DNA from: Novosphingobium sp. BW1
GTDB lineage: Bacteria; Pseudomonadota; Alphaproteobacteria; Sphingomonadales; Sphingomonadaceae
NCBI RefSeq assembly: GCF_008107685.1
Contig: NZ_VIRF01000082.1
Span: 123,343-187,342, forward strand
Reading direction: 5' to 3'
Length of the DNA stretch: 64,000 nucleotides
Within the stretch, counting starts at the first letter, position 1, and the number at the start of each line of letters is the position of its first letter. The notes under the pieces are model-generated. The model worked only from the letters and a program-made list of their open reading frames with translations, was not told the DNA's origin and searched no databases. Shown here in pieces: positions 1 to 8,321 of this stretch. Both the position numbers and the translations under genes were made by a program.

Positions 1-500
1 GCGAAATCTATCGACCGCACAGCGCTGTGCGATCGCCCTCATCCGGCGTTTTCGCTCTCCCTGCGTATCTCTGTTGTCCTTTGTTGTTCTTTGATGCGGT
101 TTTGCCCCCCCCGCGATCACGATGACAGGACGTTCATCTCCCGATCCGATTGCACGGCTGACGCCGGAATGGAAGAGGGGAGGGCGCAACAAAATACGGG
201 CGTGATCGCGTGCCGACTTGTTCAGGGGCGCTTCAATGCCAGCAGTTCGCGCAACAAACATGCAGAATGTCGCAAAATTGCTCATGCCGTGTCCACGTTA
301 GGCGAGGACATGCGCTATTTGACGCTATCTCAGCCTCCAGAACGCGGATAAGTTTCCGTAAACGGGGTGAAAACCGGTTGCATCGAGGGCGATCCGGCTC
401 AAGGGTGCGCGCAGGGGTTGCAGACAGATCGCAGGGCATCACTCGGCTGCTTCGCGGCAGCCTGCCCACCGTCTGCACGACAGGGACAACAGGAGGCTTC
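1..500. other. Region without a supported gene, upstream of the M14 peptidase
   Basis: I see no convincing coding sequence here. The short open frames lack a recognisable product and have no clear ribosome binding site. The last part (about 360-500) is the leader of the M14 peptidase gene. It holds a 20-base block at 406-425 that recurs almost exactly upstream of the alanine symporter gene at 31847-31867, and a GC-rich hairpin near 453-472 (GGCTGC...GCAGCC). Confidence 0.5.
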
Positions 501-3332
501 ATGTTCCGCAAAAGTCACGTGGGCGCGCTCAGCGCCCTGCTGCTGTGCAGTGCAGCGCAAATTCAGGCGCAGGCGCAGAGCCCGCAGCCGGGCGTTGAGG
601 CGCAAGGCATGGACGGGGACTATGCGGAGGCGGTGAAGTCCTGGACAACCAAGCCCGAATTCATGAGCCCGCTGGTCGATCACCTGCCTACGTCCTCGAC
701 CATTCCCTCGCCCAAGCAAGTGCTGGGCGATCACATCGGCGCACCCAACAAGCTGCACTATTACCAGCAGATCGTGGGTTATTACCGTGCGCTGGCACAG
801 GCCGCGCCCGATCGGGTCAAGATCGTCGAGATCGGCAAGACCGAAGAGGGCCGTGAGAACATCATCGTGATGATCTCTTCGGCTGGGAACATGGCCGACA
901 TCGAGAACACGCGCCTGGGCCTTGCCAAGCTGGCCGACCCGCGCGGTGTGCCCGAGGAGGAGGCCAGGGCGGTCATCGCCGAGACACCGCCGATCTACCA
1001 CATCTCCGCAGGCCTCCACAGCGCCGAGACCGGCCCGCCCGAAATGCTGATGGAGCTGGCCTATCGCCTGCTGGCCGACGACAGCGAGACGTTCCAGCGC
1101 ATCCGCGACAACGTCATCGTCTCGCTCAGCCCCGTGCTGGAGGCGGATGGGCGCGACCGCTATGTCGACTGGTACTACCGCAACCTCATCGACGAGCGCG
1201 ACGACCGCAACAAGCCGGGCGGCCCGCCGTACTGGGGCAAGTACATCTACCACGACAACAACCGCGACATTAACCTCTCGGACAAGAGCGCCAAGGAGCT
1301 GATGAAGTGGTACCTGGAATGGCACCCCCCGATCATGCACGAGCTGCATGAATCGGTGCCCTTCCTCTACATCTATTCCGGCATGGCGCCGCAGAACCCG
1401 GATCTTGATCCGCTGCTCTTCGCCGAGCTTCCCTGGTTTTCCAACTACGAGATGGCGCAGCTTACCAAGTACGGCATGCCGGGTGTGTGGACGCATGGCT
1501 ATGTCGATGCGTGGACGCCGGGCTACCTCGCCTTCATGTCGTCCAACCATAACGGGATGCTGCGCATGTACGAGACGTTCGGGAATGGCGGGGCGACGAC
1601 GATGTACCGCCACGTTGCGCCCGATCCGGCCTCGGGCCTTGGCCGCGATCAGACCACGCGCAAGTGGTACCGCCCCAATCCTCCCTACAAGGAGGTCATG
1701 TGGTCGTTGCGCAACAACACCAATTTCATGGAAACGGGCGTCCTCACCGCGCTCGATATGACCTCGCGCTTTCCCAGGGAAATCCTGGAAAACTTCTACA
1801 AGAAGAGCCGGGATGCCATCAAGGTCGGCGCCGGTGAAGCGCCCTATGGTTTCATCATTCCGGCAGGTCAGGCCGATCCCACGCGGGTCAAGTTCGTGAC
1901 CGACATCCTGCAGCTTCAGGGCATCGAGATCGCCCAGGCCGAGCGCGAAGTGAAGCTGAAGGAGGGCACCTACCCGGCGGGCTCGCTGATCGTGAAGCTT
2001 GACCAGCCTTACGGCCGTCTCGCCAAGATCCTGTTGCGCGTTCAGGACAACTACCCCGACGAGAACGTGGGCACGTACGACGACGCGGCCTGGACAATGG
2101 GCCTGATGGCGCACGCCAGGATCGTGGAGAGCGCGGACGAGGACATCCTCTCGGTGCCCACGCGCTCCGTCGAAAGCTACAGCCCGCGTGGCTCGATCAC
2201 CGGATCGGGCGCGAAGACCTATGCCGTGCTCGATAAAGGCGCGGTGGGCATGGCGACGCTGCGCTACAAGCTGGCGGACGTGGACGGTGTCGAGATCGTG
2301 GAGGACGCCTTCACCTCGGGCGGCACCACCATTCCGGCCGGCTCCTTCCTCGTGCCGGGCAGTGCCTATGAAACCTTGAAGCCGCTGGTCGAAACCCTTG
2401 CCCTCGACGCGGTGGGCATCGGCAGCGCGGCGGACAAGGCGCAGGCCCACGTGAGCGAACTGCCGCGTCTTGGCGTCTTCAGCACCTGGGGTTCGACGCA
2501 GGATGTAGGCTGGCTGCGCTACGGGCTGGACCAGCAGGAGGTCGATTACGACCTCTTGTTCAAGGAGCGTATACGCGAGGGCAACCTGCGGGCTGACTAC
2601 GACGTCATCATCCTGCCCCAGCAGGGCCGCTCGACCAAGGATATCGTCTTCGACATCCCGATGACCGGCAAGCCGCTGCCCTACACCAAGACCGACCAGT
2701 ACCGCTTCTCGGGCGATTACGGCTCTTCGCCAGATATCCGTGGCGGCATGGGGCTGGAGGGCCTCGCCGAACTCAAGAAGTTCGTGGACGCAGGCGGCAC
2801 GCTCATCACCACGGGGCGCGCCAGCGAGGTGCCGATCGAGTATGGCTTTGTCAGCGAGATTGCGACCAAGGCTCCGCCAGCGAACTTCTACGCGCCCGGC
2901 CCGATTGTGAAGGGCAAGGTGGTAAAGCCGGAAAGTCCGATCTTCTACGGCTATGCCGGGGAACTGAAGGGCGGCAAGGTGCAGGGCGGGGAACTGGCCG
3001 AAGGCGAACTGCCGCTGCGCTGGGCCCAGAGCACCACCTACTATGTGCCCGAGCGTCTGAAGGGCGATGTCCTGATGACCTACCCTGGCGGCAAGGACAG
3101 CATCCTCAGCGGCTTTATCCGCGACGGGGACAAGCTCAAGGACAACGCGGCGATAATCAACGTGCCTTCGGGCGAGGGACGTATCCTGATGTTCGCGACC
3201 AACCCGGTCTGGCGCTGGCAGAACTGGGGCGAATTCCGCATGCTCTACAACGCGGTGCTCAACTGGAAGCAGCTGGGCGTGACCGACGAGATGCCGCCGC
3301 CGCCGCCCGCGGTCCCCGCCGTGCAGCAGTGA
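501..3332 (+). CDS. Secreted M14-family zinc metallopeptidase
   Basis: Predicted periplasmic or exported zinc carboxypeptidase-like enzyme of 943 aa. The start at 501 follows an AGGAGG ribosome site and gives a signal peptide (MFRKSHVGALSALLLCSAAQ, then QAQAQ), so the upstream extension of the open frame is rejected. The M14 domain follows. The first zinc site is the H-x-x-E of GLHSAETGPPEM, and a later HELHES motif probably gives the other histidine ligand. The C-terminal third has no peptidase motifs and contains an ADYDVIILPQQGR stretch followed by LKKFVDAGGTLITTG, which looks like the class I glutamine-amidotransferase-like fold often fused to large M14 proteins. The gene stands alone and ends at a bidirectional terminator. 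Family assignment is firm; the substrate cannot be read from sequence. Confidence 0.88.
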   Translation: MFRKSHVGALSALLLCSAAQIQAQAQSPQPGVEAQGMDGDYAEAVKSWTTKPEFMSPLVDHLPTSSTIPSPKQVLGDHIGAPNKLHYYQQIVGYYRALAQAAPDRVKIVEIGKTEEGRENIIVMISSAGNMADIENTRLGLAKLADPRGVPEEEARAVIAETPPIYHISAGLHSAETGPPEMLMELAYRLLADDSETFQRIRDNVIVSLSPVLEADGRDRYVDWYYRNLIDERDDRNKPGGPPYWGKYIYHDNNRDINLSDKSAKELMKWYLEWHPPIMHELHESVPFLYIYSGMAPQNPDLDPLLFAELPWFSNYEMAQLTKYGMPGVWTHGYVDAWTPGYLAFMSSNHNGMLRMYETFGNGGATTMYRHVAPDPASGLGRDQTTRKWYRPNPPYKEVMWSLRNNTNFMETGVLTALDMTSRFPREILENFYKKSRDAIKVGAGEAPYGFIIPAGQADPTRVKFVTDILQLQGIEIAQAEREVKLKEGTYPAGSLIVKLDQPYGRLAKILLRVQDNYPDENVGTYDDAAWTMGLMAHARIVESADEDILSVPTRSVESYSPRGSITGSGAKTYAVLDKGAVGMATLRYKLADVDGVEIVEDAFTSGGTTIPAGSFLVPGSAYETLKPLVETLALDAVGIGSAADKAQAHVSELPRLGVFSTWGSTQDVGWLRYGLDQQEVDYDLLFKERIREGNLRADYDVIILPQQGRSTKDIVFDIPMTGKPLPYTKTDQYRFSGDYGSSPDIRGGMGLEGLAELKKFVDAGGTLITTGRASEVPIEYGFVSEIATKAPPANFYAPGPIVKGKVVKPESPIFYGYAGELKGGKVQGGELAEGELPLRWAQSTTYYVPERLKGDVLMTYPGGKDSILSGFIRDGDKLKDNAAIINVPSGEGRILMFATNPVWRWQNWGEFRMLYNAVLNWKQLGVTDEMPPPPPAVPAVQQ

Positions 3333-3353
3333 GCCTGGGGGTGATCTGATATG

Positions 3354-3393
3354 AAAAATACCCGCAGGAGGCGCTCTTCCTGCGGGTATTTTT
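3354..3393. terminator. Bidirectional rho-independent terminator
   Basis: Perfect 16-bp inverted repeat (3354-3369 and 3378-3393) with an 8-base loop. The A-run on the left and T-run on the right are part of the stem ends, so it can terminate both the M14 peptidase gene and the converging reductase gene. Confidence 0.92.
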
Positions 3394-3401
3394 ATGTCGG
3401 C

Positions 3402-4385
3402 TCAGGCGCGCGCCAGTTCGCGCTCGGAGAGAAAGCCGCAGATATGGGCAACGGTCCGCGTGGTATCCATCGCCACGCCTTCCTCGGCCGCGAGTTCCAG
3501 GGCGGAGTGGGCGATCGCGCCCATTTCCAGTTCCGCCCCGCGCGCATAGTCCTGCGCCATCGAGGTGTGATAGCCACCCATCCGCCGCCCGATGGCGACC
3601 ATCTCTTCGAGCGTCAGGCTGGGTTCAACGCCGAGCGCTCGGGCAAGCGTGATGCACTCCTTCAGCATCGGGAACGTAATGCGGGCCAGATGGGGCGAGG
3701 TGAACTGTTCGCCCACGGTTGCGTTGGCCACAACCGAAAGCGGGTTGCTGGCGAGGTTGAGCGCGACCTTGGACCAGACCTCGCGGCGGATATCGCGGGT
3801 TGGCTGGATGGCGATTGTACAGCCCTCGAACAGGGCGACCAGAAGCGCCTCGGTCTCCACGTGCGCATTCGCGATGCTGCCGAGCACCAGGCGCTCACGG
3901 CCGTTCGAGGTCAGATCGCCGCGCGCGCTGTCGAGCGCACAGCCTACGTAGACGACCGCACCGATGATGCGCGCGGGATCGAAGGCGTCCACCAGCGTGC
4001 CTGTCGGATCGACACTGCGCACGGCGCGGGCGGTCTCAGGCTGGAAGTACCACCAGGGTACACCGTTCACGAGCGGAACGATGCGCGTGGCCGGGCCGAT
4101 CAGCGGGCGGATATCCTCCAGCGAGGCAGCAATGGCCTGCGCCTTGAGCGCGAGGAACACGACATCCCAGCCTCCCTCCATCGCGGCCATCTGTGCATCG
4201 AGCGCGGTTACGGGGATGGGCGGCAAGGCGGGATCGGCAAAGGTGATGCCCTGGCGTTCAAGCTGCTCAAGACGGCGCCCCCGCGCGATCACGGTCGGGG
4301 CCTTGTCCGCGCTCTGGAGACGTCCGGCAACCAGCGAGCCGACCGCGCCGCTACCGAAGATGCAGGTGCGCAGCGGGCGGCTCAC
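3402..4385 (-). CDS. Ketopantoate reductase (ApbA/PanE) family protein
   Basis: Protein of 327 aa of the 2-dehydropantoate 2-reductase family, which reduces a 2-keto acid with NADPH. The N-terminus carries the dinucleotide-binding glycine motif FGSGAVGSLVAG. The length and the helical C-terminal half with a conserved SKVALN-like patch (VWSKVALNLASNPLS) fit the family. It is translationally coupled to the upstream aminotransferase by a 4-base ATGA overlap, so the two probably act on related substrates. True PanE is usually linked to pantothenate genes. Here the pairing with an amino-acid aminotransferase suggests reduction of a keto acid made by that enzyme, which is inference. Confidence 0.82.
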   Translation of the reverse strand: MSRPLRTCIFGSGAVGSLVAGRLQSADKAPTVIARGRRLEQLERQGITFADPALPPIPVTALDAQMAAMEGGWDVVFLALKAQAIAASLEDIRPLIGPATRIVPLVNGVPWWYFQPETARAVRSVDPTGTLVDAFDPARIIGAVVYVGCALDSARGDLTSNGRERLVLGSIANAHVETEALLVALFEGCTIAIQPTRDIRREVWSKVALNLASNPLSVVANATVGEQFTSPHLARITFPMLKECITLARALGVEPSLTLEEMVAIGRRMGGYHTSMAQDYARGAELEMGAIAHSALELAAEEGVAMDTTRTVAHICGFLSERELARA

Positions 4386-5599
4386 TGCGCCATTTCCGGT
4401 TGTGGTGCGCGGTAGGCGGAGGAGAGCTTCGCGACGAAATCGTCAACACGTGAAAGCGGCAGTCCGGCAAGGTTCACGCGGCCATCGGGCGCAACGTAGA
4501 TCGCGCTCTCGTCCTTGAGGCGTTGTACCACGCGCAGACCGGCGCCGAGCAGGCAGAACATGCCCTTCTGATCGGCAAGCTCGGAAAGGCCAAGGTCTGC
4601 GGCCAGAGGATGTGCGGCGATGGCCGCGCGTGTCTGCACGAGGCGCGCGCGCATGGCATCCAGTTCGCGCGTCCACAGGGCGGTCAGTTCCGCGCTCTCC
4701 AGAATCGTGCGCACAACGGCCGCGCCGTGGTCGGGCGGCATCGAGTATTCGCCGCGCGCCAGCCCCTTGGCGTTGGCCATCGCTTTTGCGAGCGGGGCGG
4801 CCTGCGTGCCAGTCATCAGTAGCGCGCCAACCCGGTCGCGGTAGAGTCCGAAGGTCTTGTTACACGAGACCGCGATCAGCGTCTCGGGTACGCGTTCGAC
4901 AAGCGCGCGCACCCCGGTGGCGTCCTCCTCCAGACCAAGCCCAAAACCCTGATAGGCAAGGTCGACGAGGGGAAAAAGGCCCTTGTCGGCGATGCGTGTG
5001 GCGAGCGTTGCCCACTGGGCAGACGTGAAGTCGATCCCCGTGGGATTGTGGCCGCAGCCCTGGAGCAGGATGGCATCGCCCGGCTCTGCGCGTTCCACGA
5101 TCTCCAGCCACGCTGAGAAGTCGAGCGCACCGCCCTTGGCGTCGGTGTGGGCGAACGTGCGGATGCGCAGGCCAGCTCCTTCGAAGACGGGTACGTGGTT
5201 GCCCCAGGTCGGCGTCGCCAGCCAGATCGTTGCCGGGCCGGCTCCGTGGGGGCGCGGATTGACCGCCAGCAGACGCGCGGCAAGGCGAAGCGCGCCGGTT
5301 CCGCCCACGCTCTGCATGCCTGCGGTGTGGCGGCTGGTGCACGCGCCCAGTACGAGATTGGCGATGCGCGCGCAGAAGTCCGCATCTCCTGCGGGGCCGA
5401 GATAGGCCTTGCTGGCGTGGCCTGCGACAAGCTGCGCTTCGGCGGCCTTCACAGCCCGCATGACGGGCGTCTGCCCCTTTTCGTCGCGGTAAACTCCGAC
5501 CGAGAGGTCGAGACGGTGGCGGCGCGGGTCGGCGCGCACTTCACCGATGAGGGCGAGCAGGGGATCGTCGGGTTGCAGGTCGAAGCGGTCGAAGAGCAC
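4382..5599 (-). CDS. Aspartate/aromatic aminotransferase (class I, TyrB/AspC-like)
   Basis: PLP enzyme of 405 aa, the usual length for AspC/TyrB. The N-terminal MLFDRFDLQPDDPLLALIG and LDLSVGVYRDEKGQTPVM stretches are typical. GCGHNPTGID holds the conserved NPTG, and ISCNKTFGLYRDRVG supplies the Schiff-base lysine. It probably moves amino groups between aromatic or acidic amino acids and 2-oxoglutarate. It is the first gene of a two-gene operon with the reductase and is divergent from the Lrp/AsnC gene (207 bp apart), a layout typical of Lrp-controlled amino-acid metabolism. Whether aspartate or aromatic substrates are preferred cannot be told. Confidence 0.86.
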   Translation of the reverse strand: MLFDRFDLQPDDPLLALIGEVRADPRRHRLDLSVGVYRDEKGQTPVMRAVKAAEAQLVAGHASKAYLGPAGDADFCARIANLVLGACTSRHTAGMQSVGGTGALRLAARLLAVNPRPHGAGPATIWLATPTWGNHVPVFEGAGLRIRTFAHTDAKGGALDFSAWLEIVERAEPGDAILLQGCGHNPTGIDFTSAQWATLATRIADKGLFPLVDLAYQGFGLGLEEDATGVRALVERVPETLIAVSCNKTFGLYRDRVGALLMTGTQAAPLAKAMANAKGLARGEYSMPPDHGAAVVRTILESAELTALWTRELDAMRARLVQTRAAIAAHPLAADLGLSELADQKGMFCLLGAGLRVVQRLKDESAIYVAPDGRVNLAGLPLSRVDDFVAKLSSAYRAPQPEMAQ

Positions 5600-5806
5600 G
5601 TCACATTCCGGTTGTTGGTGAAGCTGGCTGGAGAACGTGCTTCTATCGGGAGGCGCGTGCGCTGGGTTTGCCTATTGCGCGCGTTTTTCTGGAAATCTGC
5701 ATCAGATCGCCGCAATATTCGATCTTGATGCACGTTATACGCAATCCAAGCTTTCGTACTACACGTCTTGTGGTCCGATTGTCGTGATCTGGAAGGGAAG
5801 GTAACC

Positions 5807-6283
5807 ATGGCCAAGGACCGGATCGATTCCTTTGATCGGCGTATCCTGGAAATCCTGCAGTTGAACGGGGAACTAGGCCCCAGCGAACTGAGTACCCGTA
5901 TCCACCTCTCACCCTCGCAGTGCTCGCGCCGCCTCCAGCGCCTGCGCGAGGAAGGGTACATTCAGCGCACCGCGGCCATCCTCGATCCCGAGAAGCTGAA
6001 CCTGGGTATCTCGGCCTATGTCTCGGTCCGGCTGCGTTCACAGTCGACCGAGATCGTCAGCGCCTTTCGCGAACGGGTGGAGGCGCTGCCCGAAGTGGTC
6101 TCGTGCGACTACACGACCGGCGAGATCGACTTCATGCTCAAGGTCCACACTCGCGATCTGGCGTCCTACAGCGAGTTCGTAAACGCCAAGCTCTTCGACG
6201 GCGATCTCATCGACAACATGCGCACCTTCGTCATCATGCAGCAGCTCAAGCGCACGACCAGCCTGACGCTCGACTACTGCTGA
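5807..6283 (+). CDS. Lrp/AsnC family transcriptional regulator
   Basis: Regulator of 158 aa, the usual Lrp length. The N-terminal winged helix-turn-helix reads DRRILEILQLNGELGPSEL then LSPSQCSRRLQRLREEGYI. The C-terminal RAM/ligand domain carries VVSCDYTTGEIDFMLKV. The ATG at 5807 is chosen because a GGAAGGGAAGG site lies just upstream; an in-frame codon 13 residues earlier has none. It is divergent from the aminotransferase operon, so it is a likely regulator of that operon in response to an amino acid (inference from layout). Confidence 0.9.
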   Translation: MAKDRIDSFDRRILEILQLNGELGPSELSTRIHLSPSQCSRRLQRLREEGYIQRTAAILDPEKLNLGISAYVSVRLRSQSTEIVSAFRERVEALPEVVSCDYTTGEIDFMLKVHTRDLASYSEFVNAKLFDGDLIDNMRTFVIMQQLKRTTSLTLDYC

Positions 6284-6301
6284 GTTGCCGAGGAAGGGCG
6301 T

Positions 6302-6985
6302 TCAGTTCCAGTCGGGCAAAGGCTCGTCCTGGAACAGGCGTTCGGCCACCAGCGAGATGGCGCCGAGGCCATGGGTCGAGCGATCATCCTGGCACAGGGT
6401 GGGCGCCTTGTTTTCCCAGGCGCGTGCCCGCTTGGCGATCTCGGGAAAATGAGCCGCGAGTGCATGGACCTTGTCGTGGGAGGGGGCGGCCATGGCCGCA
6501 TCGCGAAGTGCGATGCCGCCAACCGAGGCTACCATACCCAGGCAGCCGCTGCCCCCGTACCAGCACGGGAGCCCTTCGGCCAGGCTGGTCTTCACGTGGC
6601 CGAATTCCGGGTTCACCCCGCGCCCGCCCATGAGCACGGCCCCGTCGCGCGTGGTCGCGAGGCTGAGGTCGAGGCCGACCTGGAGGAAGTGGCGAAGACC
6701 GATGCCCTCTTCCGGGATGCGCCAGCATTCCGCGCGGGCGATCACGTTGGCCTGATTGTCGATGAAGACGGTGATGCCGAGGCGGCGCTCCAGCATGTCC
6801 TGAATGGGCACGGCTTGTGGGATCGCAGGGAGCAGCCAGTGCTGGATACCCGCGGCAGCCTGGACTGTTCCGAAGAAGCCAACCCCGGCGGCATGAGGCA
6901 AGTCCCAGCGCAGGTTCGCCACCGTGCTGCGCAGGCACTCGGCGAGAGTGTCGGTCAGCGCGCTTCCGGCCAGCGCGGCGGGCAG
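6302..6985 (-). pseudogene. Remnant of a ROK-family regulator or sugar kinase (N-terminus missing)
   Basis: The frame matches the C-terminal half of ROK proteins: a helical stretch with LTDTLAECLRSTVANL, then GITVFIDNQANVIARAE, then GVNPEFGHVKTSLAEG. The usual N-terminal part (helix-turn-helix or DxGxT nucleotide site) is absent. Upstream the same frame runs beneath the serine hydrolase gene and no longer resembles ROK. The zinc motif is degenerate: CWYGGSGCLG in place of CxCGxxGCxE. I read it as a truncated remnant whose 5' half was lost where it now abuts the hydrolase gene. Confidence 0.72.
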
Positions 6986-8160
6986 GGCGTGCCAGGGCCA
7001 AGAATCGCATTGGGCAGGGCCGCATCGTCCCAGTTCACGTACATCCCGCCGGTGCGCACGATGACCGTATTCGTCTCGCGCGAAATGTAGACGCGCTGGC
7101 CACCAAATCCGTCGAGATAGATCATGTCGCTGGCGACAAAGGGCGCTGAATGGTGTGCTTGGAATGCGACATAGGGGCCATAGGAACGCCCCTCGCTGTC
7201 TGGAGAGCGAAGCCAGGTCAGCCAGCCATAGTTGGGGTTGCGTGGGCTTGCCTTGGTCATCGCGTCGATCCAGCGGGCGGGAACGAGGCGCTTGCCTTGC
7301 CATATTCCGCGCTCCTTGATGAGGAGGCCAAGGCGCATCCAGTCGCGGGCCCGGGCATAGATGGAGGGGCTCGCGTGCCCGCTGGCATCGCCCGCGATCA
7401 GCGCGTCGGCCGCGCCGAGCGGTTGCCACAGGCGGGTGGAGACGAAGCGGGCAAAGGGCTCATCACTCGCCCGGTGGATTGCCTCGATCAGCAAAGTGAC
7501 GTTGACGGTATGGTAGTCGAAGGTGGAGCCCGGCGCGTTGACCACCGGCAGCGCGAGCGCAGCGCGCACCGCGTCCTCGCCGCCGAAAAGGGCGCTTGCT
7601 CCCACGCTTTCCGGCGCGGGATGTTCCAGTCCGCTCGTCATTTCGAGCAGGTGTCGATAGGTGATCGCAACGTGGGCCGCATCGTCCCACTCGGTCAGGA
7701 CTTCGGATACCGGAGTGTCGACAGAGGCGATCGCACCTTCCTCGATGGCGATGCCAAGAGCCACGGTGGTGAGCGTCTTGGCCATCGAGGCGGACCAACT
7801 GCGCGCGTTCGCCGTGTGCGGGGCAAAATCGTGGGCGAGTTCGAGCTGCCCGTCCCGCCAGACCAGCAGGGCATCGGAATCGGTGCGCGCGGCGTAGGCG
7901 ATGGCCGCGCAATAGCGCGTGGCGGCCGCGGTGCGGGTGGCGGCATCTGCCAGGGGAAGCCCTGTCCGCTCCTTGGCACCGGCAATCCCGTAGAGCGCAG
8001 GATACCCTGTGATCTGGCGCGCCGGGTTGACAGAGGCGGGCGCCTCTTCGGGCGCACTCGCGGCCGGGGTCATGGGGGCTATTGTCAGTGCCGCCGCAAG
8101 AGCGAGCGAAATGGGCCGTTGGGCGATCGGGCGCTGGGATGCGCGGCGCGCAGTTGGCAT
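6955..8160 (-). CDS. Serine hydrolase, beta-lactamase (class C / PBP) family
   Basis: Probable exported serine hydrolase of 401 aa from the ATG at 8160; an alternative start lies 11 codons upstream. A signal-like stretch (LALAAALTIAPMTPAASA) precedes the domain. The nucleophile motif S-x-x-K is SMAK in SWSASMAKTLTTVALG. The Y-x-N-type motif is in FDYHTVNVTLL, and a late HS...GFGGQRVYIS stretch stands where the H/K-x-G motif is expected. Family members act on penicillin-like, ester or D-amino-acid peptide substrates, and the substrate here is unknown. Its 3' end runs about 30 bases into the ROK remnant, consistent with a deletion junction there. Confidence 0.82.
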   Translation of the reverse strand: MPTARRASQRPIAQRPISLALAAALTIAPMTPAASAPEEAPASVNPARQITGYPALYGIAGAKERTGLPLADAATRTAAATRYCAAIAYAARTDSDALLVWRDGQLELAHDFAPHTANARSWSASMAKTLTTVALGIAIEEGAIASVDTPVSEVLTEWDDAAHVAITYRHLLEMTSGLEHPAPESVGASALFGGEDAVRAALALPVVNAPGSTFDYHTVNVTLLIEAIHRASDEPFARFVSTRLWQPLGAADALIAGDASGHASPSIYARARDWMRLGLLIKERGIWQGKRLVPARWIDAMTKASPRNPNYGWLTWLRSPDSEGRSYGPYVAFQAHHSAPFVASDMIYLDGFGGQRVYISRETNTVIVRTGGMYVNWDDAALPNAILGPGTPCPPRWPEAR

Positions 8161-8321
8161 GCTGGTTCGACCCTCGCGAAATTCACCCCGCAAAAGGCAC
8201 GGGGCAGGCCCAGCATAGGCGCAAACCCACCCCTAGAAAGAGCTGGCGCGGCCTGCTTTCATGCAGTGAACAGAAGGAAGGGGGCCACACCGAAGAGAAG
8301 GGGGCTGCTCGCGAACCCGGG

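Noticed and set aside
91..351. Small gene of 86 codons upstream of the M14 peptidase
   Set aside because: No ribosome site, atypical amino-acid composition and no similarity to a known protein type.
399..2450. Long antisense open frame over the M14 peptidase gene (683 codons)
   Set aside because: It is the mirror of a clearly coding gene in GC-rich DNA, and its product is rich in His/Arg/Gly without any domain.
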